A stretch of 64,000 bases of DNA from positions 10,596 to 74,595 of the forward strand of contig JBAXPR010000006.1 of NCBI GenBank assembly GCA_037132135.1. The letters run 5' to 3'. The notes beneath the pieces were generated by a model, which saw only the letters and a list, made by a program, of their open reading frames with translations, searched no databases and was not told the origin of the DNA. Positions 1 through 7,896 of this stretch are shown piece by piece. Position 1 is the stretch's first letter; each line of letters opens with the position of its first letter. Both the position numbers and the translations under genes were made by a program. The stretch comes from BOG-933 sp037132135. GTDB taxonomy: Bacteria > Pseudomonadota > Alphaproteobacteria > Azospirillales > Azospirillaceae.

Positions 1-1
1 G

Positions 2-700
2 GTGGTCGAGGCGGCGACCCGCGCCGGCACCCTGATGCGCTCTCTCAACTCGGTCAACGGCGACATGCGGCTGATGGGCCTGAACGCCGCGATCAAGTGC
101 GGCAACATGGGCATGCCGGGCCGGTCTCTCAGCGTCGTCGCCCAGGAGCTGCAGGGCTGCGCCGGCCTGACCCGCAGCCATGTCGAGCAGGTCGCGGCCA
201 GTCTTCAGGCGATCACCGGCGCGGCGCAGGACATCGCCCTCGCCGACGACCGCGACACCGGCACCGTCGACGCCGGGGCGGTGACCCGCGACCTCGAGAC
301 CGGGGTCGGCCGTCTGCACGAGACGGGAGAGCAGCTGACCGCCCTCCTGCAGGAGATCGAAAGTCTCAGCGCCTCGGTGGTTGCCCTGACCGGGGTTGCG
401 GATCAGGGCTTTTCCGGCAAGGCCGACTGCCGCCGCGCCCTGACCGCCGAAGCCGATGCCCTGAAGGCGCTGGCCGCCGACAGTGATCCCGGGCTGCGCG
501 GCGGCGCTCTTGAGGCGGCGCGGCGCGAGGTTCTCGCCTTCACCGAGAGCCACTACACTATGGCCAGCGAGCGCTCGGTCCACGGCCGCGCCGTCGATGG
601 CCACGCCGTGGTCAGTCTTCTGACCGGTGCCGCCGACGCCGCTGCCGAGGCCGCCGCCGGTCCCGCCGCCGCCGCCGACATCGACAGCCTGCTGTTCTAG
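2..700 (+). CDS. Chemotaxis-receptor-like signalling protein, C-terminal fragment
   Basis: The frame is open from the window edge, so this is the C-terminal 232 residues of a longer protein. Around residues 21-50 it has a pattern like the hairpin tip of methyl-accepting chemotaxis proteins: GLNAAIKCGNMGMPGRSLSVV aligns in register with the usual LNAAIEAARAGE..G+GFAVVA. The normally invariant EAARAGE part is replaced. Most of the rest is alanine- and leucine-rich predicted helix. The last 30 residues are Ala-rich and end DIDSLLF, a short acidic and hydrophobic tail. The role is inferred as a cytoplasmic sensor or scaffold; coupling to CheA and CheW is uncertain because the tip is divergent. 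Confidence 0.6.
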   Translation: MVEAATRAGTLMRSLNSVNGDMRLMGLNAAIKCGNMGMPGRSLSVVAQELQGCAGLTRSHVEQVAASLQAITGAAQDIALADDRDTGTVDAGAVTRDLETGVGRLHETGEQLTALLQEIESLSASVVALTGVADQGFSGKADCRRALTAEADALKALAADSDPGLRGGALEAARREVLAFTESHYTMASERSVHGRAVDGHAVVSLLTGAADAAAEAAAGPAAAADIDSLLF

Positions 701-838
701 CGCCGGTCGCGCTTCCGGTTCCGGCTCCGGCGGAGTCGCTCGGGGCTGGACATTCGCTTCGCGGCGCCGTATCCCGGCGCAGTGAATGCGGTGTGCTCGT
801 CGCCCCGAGGATGCCCGCCCCCCGCGAGGATGCCCGAC

Positions 839-1687
839 ATGAGCGCTCAGACAGAGATCAAGCGGATCACAGTGCCCCAACTGCGCGCCCGCAAGGGCGA
901 GACGCCGATCGTCGTGCTGACGGCCTACACCACGCCGATGGCCCGGCTGCTGGACCCCCATGTCGATGTTCTGATGGTCGGCGATTCGCTGGGCATGGTG
1001 GTCTATGGCCTCGACAGCACCCTCGGCGTCACCCTCGAGATGATGATCAACCACGGCAGGGCGGTGATGCGCGGCGCGCAGCGCGCCTGCGTGGTGATCG
1101 ATCTGCCGTTCGGCACCTACCAGGAATCACCCGAGGTGGCGTTCCGGGCCGCGGCGCGGGTGCTGGCCGAGACCGGGGCTCAGGCGGTGAAGCTTGAAGG
1201 CGGCTCCGAGATGGCGCCGACCATCGCCTTTCTGACCCAGCGCGGCATTCCGGTGATGGGCCATGTCGGCCTGACGCCGCAGTCGATCAACACGCTCGGC
1301 GGTTTTCGCACCCAGGGACGGGACGAGGTCACCGCCCGCCGGGTGCTGGCCGATGCCGAGGCGGTGGCCCGGGCCGGCGCCTTTTCGGTGGTGGTCGAAG
1401 GCACGGTCGAGACCCTGGCCCGCGAGATCACCACCCGCATCCCGATCCCGACCATCGGCATCGGCGCCTCGCCCAGCTGCGACGGGCAGGTGCTGGTGAT
1501 CGACGACGTGCTCGGGGTGTTTGCCGACTTCACGCCCAAATTCGTCAAGCGCTATGCCGAGCTGGGGCCGGTGATCGCCGAGGCCGCCGCCAGCTTTGCC
1601 GCCGAGGTGCGGTCGCGCAAGTTCCCCGGTCCCGAGCATTGCTTTGGTACGCCGGCGCCCCGGGTCAGGCCGCCCCATGAACGCTGA
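839..1687 (+). CDS. panB: 3-methyl-2-oxobutanoate hydroxymethyltransferase
   Basis: PanB transfers a hydroxymethyl group from 5,10-methylene-tetrahydrofolate to 2-oxoisovalerate, giving ketopantoate, the first committed step of pantothenate and CoA synthesis. At 282 residues it is slightly longer than usual for the family. Recognisable blocks are TVPQLRARKGE and LTAYTTPMA near the N-terminus, the metal-binding VGDSLGMVVYG, QAVKLEGG, and MGHVGLTPQSIN. I chose the ATG at 839 because a GAGGA lies 8-9 bases upstream and the protein then begins MSAQTEIKRITV; an ATG at 830 is also possible. The stop overlaps the start of panC by 11 bases, so the two are translationally coupled. Confidence 0.95.
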   Translation: MSAQTEIKRITVPQLRARKGETPIVVLTAYTTPMARLLDPHVDVLMVGDSLGMVVYGLDSTLGVTLEMMINHGRAVMRGAQRACVVIDLPFGTYQESPEVAFRAAARVLAETGAQAVKLEGGSEMAPTIAFLTQRGIPVMGHVGLTPQSINTLGGFRTQGRDEVTARRVLADAEAVARAGAFSVVVEGTVETLAREITTRIPIPTIGIGASPSCDGQVLVIDDVLGVFADFTPKFVKRYAELGPVIAEAAASFAAEVRSRKFPGPEHCFGTPAPRVRPPHER

Positions 1688-2549
1688 ACCGCTGGCGGTT
1701 GTCCGCACCGTCGCCGAGCTGCGGGCCCGGGTCGCCCGCTGGCGCCGGGCCGGCGAGACCGTGGCCCTGGTTCCGACCATGGGGTATCTGCACGAGGGGC
1801 ATCTGGCGCTGATCCGGCGCGGCCGGGCGCTGGCCACCCGGGTGGTGGCCACCCTGTTCGTCAATCCGACCCAGTTCGGCCCGGCCGAGGACCTCGCGCG
1901 TTATCCCCGCGACGAGGCCGGCGATGCCGCCAAGCTGGCCGGCGCCGGCTGCGATCTGCTGTTCGCCCCCGAGGTCGCCGAGATGTACCCGCCCGGCTTC
2001 GCGACCTCGATTTCGGTCGGCGGCGTCAGCCAGGGCCTGTGCGGCGCGGCGCGGCCCCAGATGTTCGGCGGTGTCGCGCTGGTGGTGACCAAGCTGCTGC
2101 TCCAGGCGCTGCCCGATGTCGCGGTGTTCGGCGAGAAGGACTATCAGCAGCTCCAGGTGATTCGCCGCTTCGTCCGGGATCTCGATATTCCGGTGCGCAT
2201 CGAAGGCGCGCCGACGGTGCGCGAGGCCGACGGGCTGGCGCTCTCTTCGCGCAACAGCTATCTCACCCTGGAGGAGCGCGCGATCGCGCCCACCCTCAAC
2301 CGGAGCTTGGTCGAAGCCGCGGCCGCGCTGGCCGATGGCCGCCGCATGGCCGGGCCGGTGCTGGCCGAGGTGACGGCGCGGCTGCTGGCGGCCGGTTTTG
2401 CCGGCGTCGATTATGTCGAGCTGCGCTGCGCCGAGACCCTGGCGCCGCTGGAGCGGGTGACCGGGCCGGCGCGGCTGCTGGCGGCGGCGTGGCTGGGCCG
2501 GGCGCGGCTGATCGACAATATTGCCGTCGGTCCCGGTCCCGAGTCGTGA
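1677..2549 (+). CDS. panC: Pantoate--beta-alanine ligase (pantothenate synthetase)
   Basis: PanC condenses pantoate and beta-alanine using ATP to make pantothenate. The 290-residue protein has the family landmarks: VPTMGYLHEGHLALI (ATP-binding HxGH), FVNPTQFGP, a GVALVVTKLL block, FGEKDYQQL, and the KMSKS-like segment LALSSRNSYL. The ATG at 1677 lies inside the end of panB, which fits the common panBC arrangement; no other start gives a sensible N-terminus. After the stop come 267 bases without a gene before the next transcription unit. Confidence 0.95.
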   Translation: MNAEPLAVVRTVAELRARVARWRRAGETVALVPTMGYLHEGHLALIRRGRALATRVVATLFVNPTQFGPAEDLARYPRDEAGDAAKLAGAGCDLLFAPEVAEMYPPGFATSISVGGVSQGLCGAARPQMFGGVALVVTKLLLQALPDVAVFGEKDYQQLQVIRRFVRDLDIPVRIEGAPTVREADGLALSSRNSYLTLEERAIAPTLNRSLVEAAAALADGRRMAGPVLAEVTARLLAAGFAGVDYVELRCAETLAPLERVTGPARLLAAAWLGRARLIDNIAVGPGPES

Positions 2550-2682
2550 CCGGCGGTGCCGGACGTGGCCCCGGGCAGTGTCCGAACCGGGCCGCGGCGG
2601 GTCGATTTTTGGCCGCGCCGGGCGCATGGACCCTGGGAGTGGCCCGAATGGCGCGCGCGAGGGCCGGCGCTGCCACCGTGGC

Positions 2683-2711
2683 TTGAACCGGCGCCGGTGC
2701 GCCGCTAGACT
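2683..2711 (+). promoter_or_regulatory. Candidate sigma-70 promoter for the tandem membrane-protein operon
   Basis: TTGAAC at 2683-2688 and TAGACT at 2706-2711 are separated by exactly 17 bases. They match 5/6 and 4/6 of the consensus hexamers. The site lies about 105 bases upstream of the first paralog's ATG, in the gap after panC. It was found by eye only. Confidence 0.4.
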
Positions 2712-2816
2712 GAGGTCCGAGGGGAAAGTCGGCGGTCGGTCCGCGACGTCCCCAAGGCTTATGGTATGGTGCGAGCCCGGACCGCGTCGGGGTCCGTCGC
2801 CGGAGCAGGGGGAAGC

Positions 2817-3347
2817 ATGAAGAGCAAGAGCGGCTTTTTGGCGCTGGGCGCGCTGGTGGCGCTGCTGGTCCTGAGCGGCCCGGTGCGGGCGGCGACCGGT
2901 GCGGCCGGGGGAACGATGGTGCTGGCGGAGGAGTCGGCTCCGGCCGATCAGCCCCCGGCGATTCGCGCCATGACCGACGGCGAGAAGGCGGCGGCCGGTT
3001 GCGTGATCAGCACGGTTGCCACCATGGGCACGGTCTATGCGATCGGTCCCTCGGAATTCATCATGGTGGTGGTCGGCGGCCTGATCGTGCCGTCGTCGTC
3101 GCCGGTGCTGTTCGTGGGTCTGCTCGGCACCATCGCCAGCATGGCCTGCGGCGCCGGGGCGGCGATTACGCCGGCGGTGCTGTGGTTCGGCCGGCAGTTC
3201 GGTGATCAGGGCGGCCGGCAGGCCGCGGCTCCGGCCGCCGATCCGGTGCGCAAGAGCTTTGCCCGGCTCGGGAGCGGCCTCAGCCGGGTTGCCGCCGGTC
3301 TCGGCGGCCGCGACCTGCTGGTGGCCGAGGCTCCGGCAGCCGAGTGA
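2817..3347 (+). CDS. Exported two-cysteine membrane protein, paralog 1
   Basis: I do not recognise the family. The 176-residue protein starts with a signal peptide (MKSKSGFLALGALVALLVL, cleavage likely near VRA-AT). After a short linker comes a domain of about 85 residues beginning MTDGEKAAAGC. It has a first hydrophobic segment containing the motif GPSEF, a turn rich in Pro and Ser, a second hydrophobic segment ending MACGAGAAITPAVLWF, and a charged C-terminal tail. Two cysteines are separated by 48 residues, the same spacing as in the next three genes' domains (48-49). The start is set by AGGGGGA three bases upstream. It is the first of four tandem paralogs. Confidence 0.75.
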   Translation: MKSKSGFLALGALVALLVLSGPVRAATGAAGGTMVLAEESAPADQPPAIRAMTDGEKAAAGCVISTVATMGTVYAIGPSEFIMVVVGGLIVPSSSPVLFVGLLGTIASMACGAGAAITPAVLWFGRQFGDQGGRQAAAPAADPVRKSFARLGSGLSRVAAGLGGRDLLVAEAPAAE

Positions 3348-3421
3348 CGGCAATCGTTGGAACGCCGGCAGCGGCGGTGGTTTGAACGCCGTGCCAACGG
3401 CGACGGTTTGGGGGAAAGCGG

Positions 3422-3964
3422 ATGACGAGACTGGGCATGAAGGGGCTGGTGGTTGTGGCGGCGGCGCTGGCACTCGGCGCGCCAGCCACCGGTTGGGCAC
3501 TGACGCCCCAGGCGGGGGTGACGATCGGCCTCGCCAATATGGTCGTGGCCCAGGCGAACCAGTCGGGCAGTGACCAGCCGGGCGCGGCGGCGGCTGCCGC
3601 CGATGCCGGCGGGCTGTCGGATGCCACGAGGCAGGGCATCGGCTGTCTCGCCACCAGCGGCGTCGCCACCGCCTATACCGTGTTCTGGGCCGGCGCGACC
3701 GAGTCGCTGATGATCGTCGCCGGGGGCCTGCTGTCGCCGGCCTCGACGCCGACGCTGTGGCTGGGTCTGACCTCGACCCTGGTCGCCGCGACCTGCACGC
3801 TTGGCGCCGGGGCGACCCCGGTGGTGCTGTGGGCGGCCGAACAGAAAGACAACATCGTGGCCAACCTCGCCTGGCAGATGCGCCAGACCGGGACCGAGCT
3901 GGCGGCGCTGTTCATGGCCCCGGGACGGTCCGAGCCGCATCAGCTGGCCGAGCGTGCCCCGTGA
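3422..3964 (+). CDS. Exported two-cysteine membrane protein, paralog 2
   Basis: The 180-residue protein has the same plan as its neighbours: signal peptide (MTRLGMKGLVVVAAALALGA, cleavage near GWA-LT), a low-complexity Ala/Asp/Gly linker, then a domain starting LSDATRQGIGC. The two hydrophobic segments span roughly residues 75-105 and 110-140. GPSE is replaced by GATES, and the second segment ends CTLGAGATPVVLWAAEQ. The cysteines of the domain are separated by 49 residues, one more than in the other copies. A GGGGGA lies six bases before the ATG. Function is unknown; this is the most divergent of the single-domain copies. Confidence 0.72.
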   Translation: MTRLGMKGLVVVAAALALGAPATGWALTPQAGVTIGLANMVVAQANQSGSDQPGAAAAAADAGGLSDATRQGIGCLATSGVATAYTVFWAGATESLMIVAGGLLSPASTPTLWLGLTSTLVAATCTLGAGATPVVLWAAEQKDNIVANLAWQMRQTGTELAALFMAPGRSEPHQLAERAP

Positions 3965-4012
3965 CGACAGCCCAACCATCACTCCCGGAATGCCCGAGAT
4001 TTGGGGGACACC

Positions 4013-4897
4013 GTGCGTAACATGATTTCTTGGAACCTGCCGGCCCTGGCGCTGGCGCTCGTGGTCTGGGGCGGGGCTGAGCCGGCGCTGGCGGTTTCGG
4101 CTTCGGCGACACCGACGCTGGTGGTGGCCGAGGCGACCGGTGACGGCGCCGCCAGGGATGCGGCGGTGGCGCCGCTGCCCGACAATGCGTTGCCCGGCGC
4201 CTACTGCCTCGGGGCGGCGACGGCGGCGATGGCGGCGGTCTATGCCGCCGGGCCGTCGGAAAGCCTGATGCTGCTCTCGGGAGCGATGCATGTGCCGTCG
4301 GGTTCGGCGGTGCTGTTCATTCCGCTGCTGTCGATTCTCGGCGGCGGTTCTTGTGCTCTGGCGGCTGCGGCGCAGCCGGCGGTGAGCTGGGCCATCGAGC
4401 AGTCGGACAACATTGCGGCCCAGGTCGCGGCGACTGGCGAGTCCTGGTTCGCGCCCCGCTCCGACCTGATGTATGCCTCGGCCGGCGCCGACGATATGGC
4501 CAAGGACAGCGCCGTGGTGACGGTGCGGGCGATGACCGAGGGCGAAACCCAGTCGATGGGTTGCGTCGCCGGGGCGCTGGCCGGTTTCGGCGGCGCGATG
4601 GCCACCTCGCCCGGCGAGGTTGCGATGCTCTCCTCGGGTGCCACCACCATCGTCTCCTCGACGCCGATCCTGGCGCTGGGGCTGCTCGGCACCATCGTCG
4701 TTTCGGGCTGCGGCATCGGCACCTTCGCCATTCTGCCGATCCAGGCCTTCTTCAATAATTTCACCGCGATCGGCGACAGCCTGCTCGGCGGTCTCAACCA
4801 GACCGGCACCATGGTCGGCGAGGCGGCGTCGCGCCTGTTCGCGGCGTTGCGCGGTGGCGCCGCGATCGAGATCGCAGACGGCGTTGCTGCCCGCTGA
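4013..4897 (+). CDS. Exported two-cysteine membrane protein, paralog 3 (two-domain)
   Basis: This 294-residue protein carries two copies of the family domain. Copy one has YCLGAAT, GPSES and GSCALA; copy two has MGCVAGAL, SPGEV and SGCGIG. In both, the cysteines are 48 residues apart, so the gene looks like an internal duplication or fusion. A signal peptide precedes copy one (cleavage near ALA-VS). I prefer the GTG at 4013 because GGGGGA lies four bases upstream, like the sites of the sister genes, and it gives a basic N-terminus (MRNMISWN). A TTG at 4001 or ATG at 4022 in the same frame cannot be excluded. The second copy's C-terminus (ILPIQAFFNN) departs from the TPxVLW pattern. Confidence 0.7.
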   Translation: MRNMISWNLPALALALVVWGGAEPALAVSASATPTLVVAEATGDGAARDAAVAPLPDNALPGAYCLGAATAAMAAVYAAGPSESLMLLSGAMHVPSGSAVLFIPLLSILGGGSCALAAAAQPAVSWAIEQSDNIAAQVAATGESWFAPRSDLMYASAGADDMAKDSAVVTVRAMTEGETQSMGCVAGALAGFGGAMATSPGEVAMLSSGATTIVSSTPILALGLLGTIVVSGCGIGTFAILPIQAFFNNFTAIGDSLLGGLNQTGTMVGEAASRLFAALRGGAAIEIADGVAAR

Positions 4898-4948
4898 GGC
4901 GTCGGGGGCCGGCAAGACGTCATCAAAGAGGTCGAGGGGAGTTCGAGA

Positions 4949-5437
4949 ATGACCAAGGGTAAGCTTATCGCGGCGGTTCTGATGGCGGCCGTGCTCGGAT
5001 TCGGTCCGTCCCGGTCGGCCTGGGCCCAGGCCCAGGGCAGCACCGGCACCGACGCCGCTCCGGCGGCCGCCGCCGATCCCGGCGCGCTCAGCGACGGCGA
5101 GAAGGCGGCGATGGGCTGCGGCGTTGCCGCGGTGGGCGGTCTTGCCGCCACCTACATTGCCGGGCCGAGCGAGATCACCCTGCTTTGGGGCGGCGGCATG
5201 CTGGTGCCGGGCAACAGCATCATGCTGGCCGTGGCCCTGCTCGGGCAGATCGGCGCTTCCGCCTGCGCGATCGGCGCGGTGGCGACTCCGACCGTGCTTT
5301 GGGCCTATGATCAGTCCGGCGCCATCGCGGCCAAGCTGTCCCAGGTTTCCGACGGCGTCGGCCGGCGGGTGATGCTGGCTTTCGGCCAGGGGCTCGAGCC
5401 GGCGCGTCAACTGGCCGACGGCGGCGCGGCCCGATAA
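4949..5437 (+). CDS. Exported two-cysteine membrane protein, paralog 4
   Basis: The 162-residue protein has a signal peptide (MTKGKLIAAVLMAAVLGFG, cleavage near AWA-QA), an Ala/Pro linker, and the family domain from LSDGEKAAMGC. The domain carries GPSEI, GGGMLVPGNS between the two hydrophobic segments, and SACAIGAVATPTVLWAY at the end. The Cys-Cys spacing is 48 residues. It is closest to paralog 1 by motif. A GGGGAG lies about seven bases before the ATG. It is followed by 189 bases without a gene, then the ABC transporter genes on the same strand. No function can be assigned. Confidence 0.73.
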   Translation: MTKGKLIAAVLMAAVLGFGPSRSAWAQAQGSTGTDAAPAAAADPGALSDGEKAAMGCGVAAVGGLAATYIAGPSEITLLWGGGMLVPGNSIMLAVALLGQIGASACAIGAVATPTVLWAYDQSGAIAAKLSQVSDGVGRRVMLAFGQGLEPARQLADGGAAR

Positions 5438-5626
5438 GGTTTTGTGCGGCGGTTTTCCGGCCGCGGCGGCGCCCGCGACGGGGGCCGCCCTCGTTTCCGC
5501 CCCGACTCGGATCAGCGGCGTTGCGCTGTGGCGGGCCGAACGGTATGGTTCACCCCGGTGCATCCGGCTTGAAGGTGTGAGGCGGAGGCGGGCCGGCAGG
5601 GTTTTCAGGCTGAAGCGAGAAGGCTC

Positions 5627-6544
5627 TTGATCGTCGTTCGCAATCTCATCTTCGATTATCCGAACAAGCGCGCTCTTCGGGGCGTGACGTTCGAGATCAA
5701 GGCAGGGACCATCACCGGCCTCGTCGGCCCCAATGGCGCCGGCAAGACCACGCTGATGCGCTGCATCGCCGGCCTTGAAGGTCCCTATGCCGGCACCATC
5801 ACCGTCGATCGCATCGATGTCGCCGATTCGCCTCATGAGGTCCATCGCCGGCTTGGCTTGCTTCAGGATGATCTCGGCCTTTACGACAGCCTGACCGTCT
5901 ACCAGTGCCTGCTCTATCAGGCCGCGGCCTACCGGGTGCCGGTGCGGGAGCGTGGCCGCCGGATCGAGGATTCGCTGGAACGGCTCAACCTTGCCGACCG
6001 GGTCGGCGAGAAGGTGGGCGGGCTGTCACGCGGGCTGCGCCAGCGTCTGGCCATTGCCCAGGCGATGATTCACCGGCCGAAGGTGCTGCTGCTCGACGAA
6101 CCGGCCTCGGGCCTCGATCCCGACGCCCGTGCCTCGCTCTCGGAACTGCTGCGGGCGCTGGCCGCCGAGGGCATGACCCTGGTGGTTTCGTCGCACATTC
6201 TGGCCGAGCTTGAGGATTACACCACCCACATGCTGATCCTGCGCAACGGCCGGGTGGTCGAGCATTGCGCGACCCGGCCGCCGGTGGGACGGCCGCGCCG
6301 CCTGCGGGTGACCCTGGCCCAGCCCTCGCCGGGCCTGCGTCAGGCCCTGGCCGCCGACCCCCAGGTTGCCGGGGTCGACGCCGAGGCCAGCGCCGCCCGC
6401 TTCGATTTCACCGGTGATGTCCAGGCCCAGTCGCAGCTGTTGCGGGTGTTGGTCCAGTCGGGGCTTCAGGTCGCGACCCTGCTGGAGGAAACGCGCTCGA
6501 TGCAGTCGGTCTACAGTGAAAAAATGCGGGGAACGAAACGATGA
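5627..6544 (+). CDS. ABC transporter ATP-binding protein
   Basis: The 305-residue ATPase has Walker A GPNGAGKTT (about residue 35), a Q-loop QDD, the signature LSRGLRQR and Walker B VLLLDEP, with the switch histidine in SSHILAELEDY. The last 90 residues form the extra C-terminal domain seen in CcmA/NatA-type exporters and ABC-2 ATPases. The start is a TTG with GAGAAGG four bases upstream; no better in-frame start is present. The stop overlaps the ATG of the membrane partner (ATGA), so the two form one transporter. The substrate is unknown; its position behind the four membrane-protein paralogs suggests a shared role. Confidence 0.85.
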   Translation: MIVVRNLIFDYPNKRALRGVTFEIKAGTITGLVGPNGAGKTTLMRCIAGLEGPYAGTITVDRIDVADSPHEVHRRLGLLQDDLGLYDSLTVYQCLLYQAAAYRVPVRERGRRIEDSLERLNLADRVGEKVGGLSRGLRQRLAIAQAMIHRPKVLLLDEPASGLDPDARASLSELLRALAAEGMTLVVSSHILAELEDYTTHMLILRNGRVVEHCATRPPVGRPRRLRVTLAQPSPGLRQALAADPQVAGVDAEASAARFDFTGDVQAQSQLLRVLVQSGLQVATLLEETRSMQSVYSEKMRGTKR

Positions 6545-7878
6545 ACCCGGAGTTCCAGCGCAATCTCTGGCTGGAGTTGCCGCCTCACCGTTTGGTGGCG
6601 ATGCCGGCAGTGCTGGTGCTGGCGTTTTTCGCCGCCTGGCTCGCCGGCGGCAGCCAGTCATTCGCCGGTGCGTCGCAGCTGCTGATCACGCTGCTGCTGA
6701 TCGTCTGGGGCGGCCGGCTGGCCGCCGAATCGGTGCTGACCGAGGTGATCGGCAACACCTGGGACGCCCAGCGGATGTCGGCGATCACACCGTGGGAGAT
6801 GGCCTGGGGCAAACTGCTCGGCAGCACCGCCTTCATGTGGTACGGCAGCCTTTGGTGTCTCATCGCCTTTCTGATCAGCCCCCATGGCCATCTCGGCACC
6901 GTGATCCGGCTGCTGCTGGCCGGGGCCGAGGCTCAGGCGCTGGCGCTGGTGCTCAGCATGATGCTGATCCGTGGCGAGCCGGCCAATCTGCGCTTCCAGG
7001 TCACGGTGGCCCAGAGCCTGACCGTGGTCGTGATGCTGCCCTTCCTGTTCTTCACCGTGATCAACCGCCCGGAGCTGGTTCACTGGTACGGGGCGACGCT
7101 GTCGGCCGATGGCTTCATCGCGCTCTCCCAGCTGCTGTTCATCGGCTGGACCGTGCTTGGGGTCTACCAGCTGATGCGCGGCCAGTTGCAGTATCCGACC
7201 CGCTCGGTAAGCTGGCTGCTGTTCGTGGTGTTTGCCGTCGTCTATCTTGCGGGTTTTGACCATTTCCTGCGCTACACCGTCAATGCCGGCATGCCGACTC
7301 AGGCGGTGGCCCGGCTCTATCTCGGCTTTTGCGCCGCGGTCGGGCTGACCTATGTCTGCGCCCTGGTCGAGCCCAAGAGCCCGGCGCGGCTGATGCGCTG
7401 GCTGTCGCTGCTCGGCGATCGCCGGATGTTCCACGGCGCCCGTACCTCGCCGACCTGGGTCGCCACTCTCGGCATCTCGCTGCTGATCGCGGTGCTGACC
7501 GTGGTCAACATCATCGGCCTCAATGGCGCCGGGGCGCCGCTGCCGGTCGGGCCGCTGGCGCTGATCCTGGCCGTGATGCTGTTCGCGGTGCGCGATCTTG
7601 CCGCTTTCCACTATCTGGTGCTCAGTGGTCCTGGCGGGCGCGGCAGTCTCGCGATTGCGGTCTATCTGCTCGGGGTTTACTTCATGGTGCCGGTGCTGCT
7701 GAGTTCGCTCCGGCTTGACTTCCTGCTGCCGCTGGTGTTGCCGACTGCCGGGGCGCCGCCGCTGCTGGCGGTGCTGCCGGCGCTGGTTCAGACCGTGGTG
7801 GCGCTGGTGGTGGTCAAGCAGCGCTGGGGCGCGCTGCGGGCCGAAGCCCAGGAGAGCCAGGGCGTCGCCGGTCATTGA
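6541..7878 (+). CDS. ABC transporter membrane protein (permease)
   Basis: The 445-residue protein is hydrophobic throughout, with about ten to twelve predicted membrane helices. It has no periplasmic-binding-protein-type permease EAA motif. This fits an ABC-2-like or NatB-like exporter subunit paired with the ATPase whose stop it overlaps by four bases. Short charged loops carry segments such as WDAQRMSAITPWE, which resembles the coupling segment of ABC-2 permeases. The direction of transport is inferred from the partner's type, not proven. Confidence 0.75.
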   Translation: MNPEFQRNLWLELPPHRLVAMPAVLVLAFFAAWLAGGSQSFAGASQLLITLLLIVWGGRLAAESVLTEVIGNTWDAQRMSAITPWEMAWGKLLGSTAFMWYGSLWCLIAFLISPHGHLGTVIRLLLAGAEAQALALVLSMMLIRGEPANLRFQVTVAQSLTVVVMLPFLFFTVINRPELVHWYGATLSADGFIALSQLLFIGWTVLGVYQLMRGQLQYPTRSVSWLLFVVFAVVYLAGFDHFLRYTVNAGMPTQAVARLYLGFCAAVGLTYVCALVEPKSPARLMRWLSLLGDRRMFHGARTSPTWVATLGISLLIAVLTVVNIIGLNGAGAPLPVGPLALILAVMLFAVRDLAAFHYLVLSGPGGRGSLAIAVYLLGVYFMVPVLLSSLRLDFLLPLVLPTAGAPPLLAVLPALVQTVVALVVVKQRWGALRAEAQESQGVAGH

Positions 7879-7896
7879 CCGGCCGCGCCAGCGGGG

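Noticed and set aside
3206..5845. A very long open frame on the minus strand opposite the two-cysteine paralogs
   Set aside because: High GC makes stop codons rare; the frame is Arg/Gly/His-rich, crosses several plus-strand genes with signal peptides, and lacks any recognisable motif.
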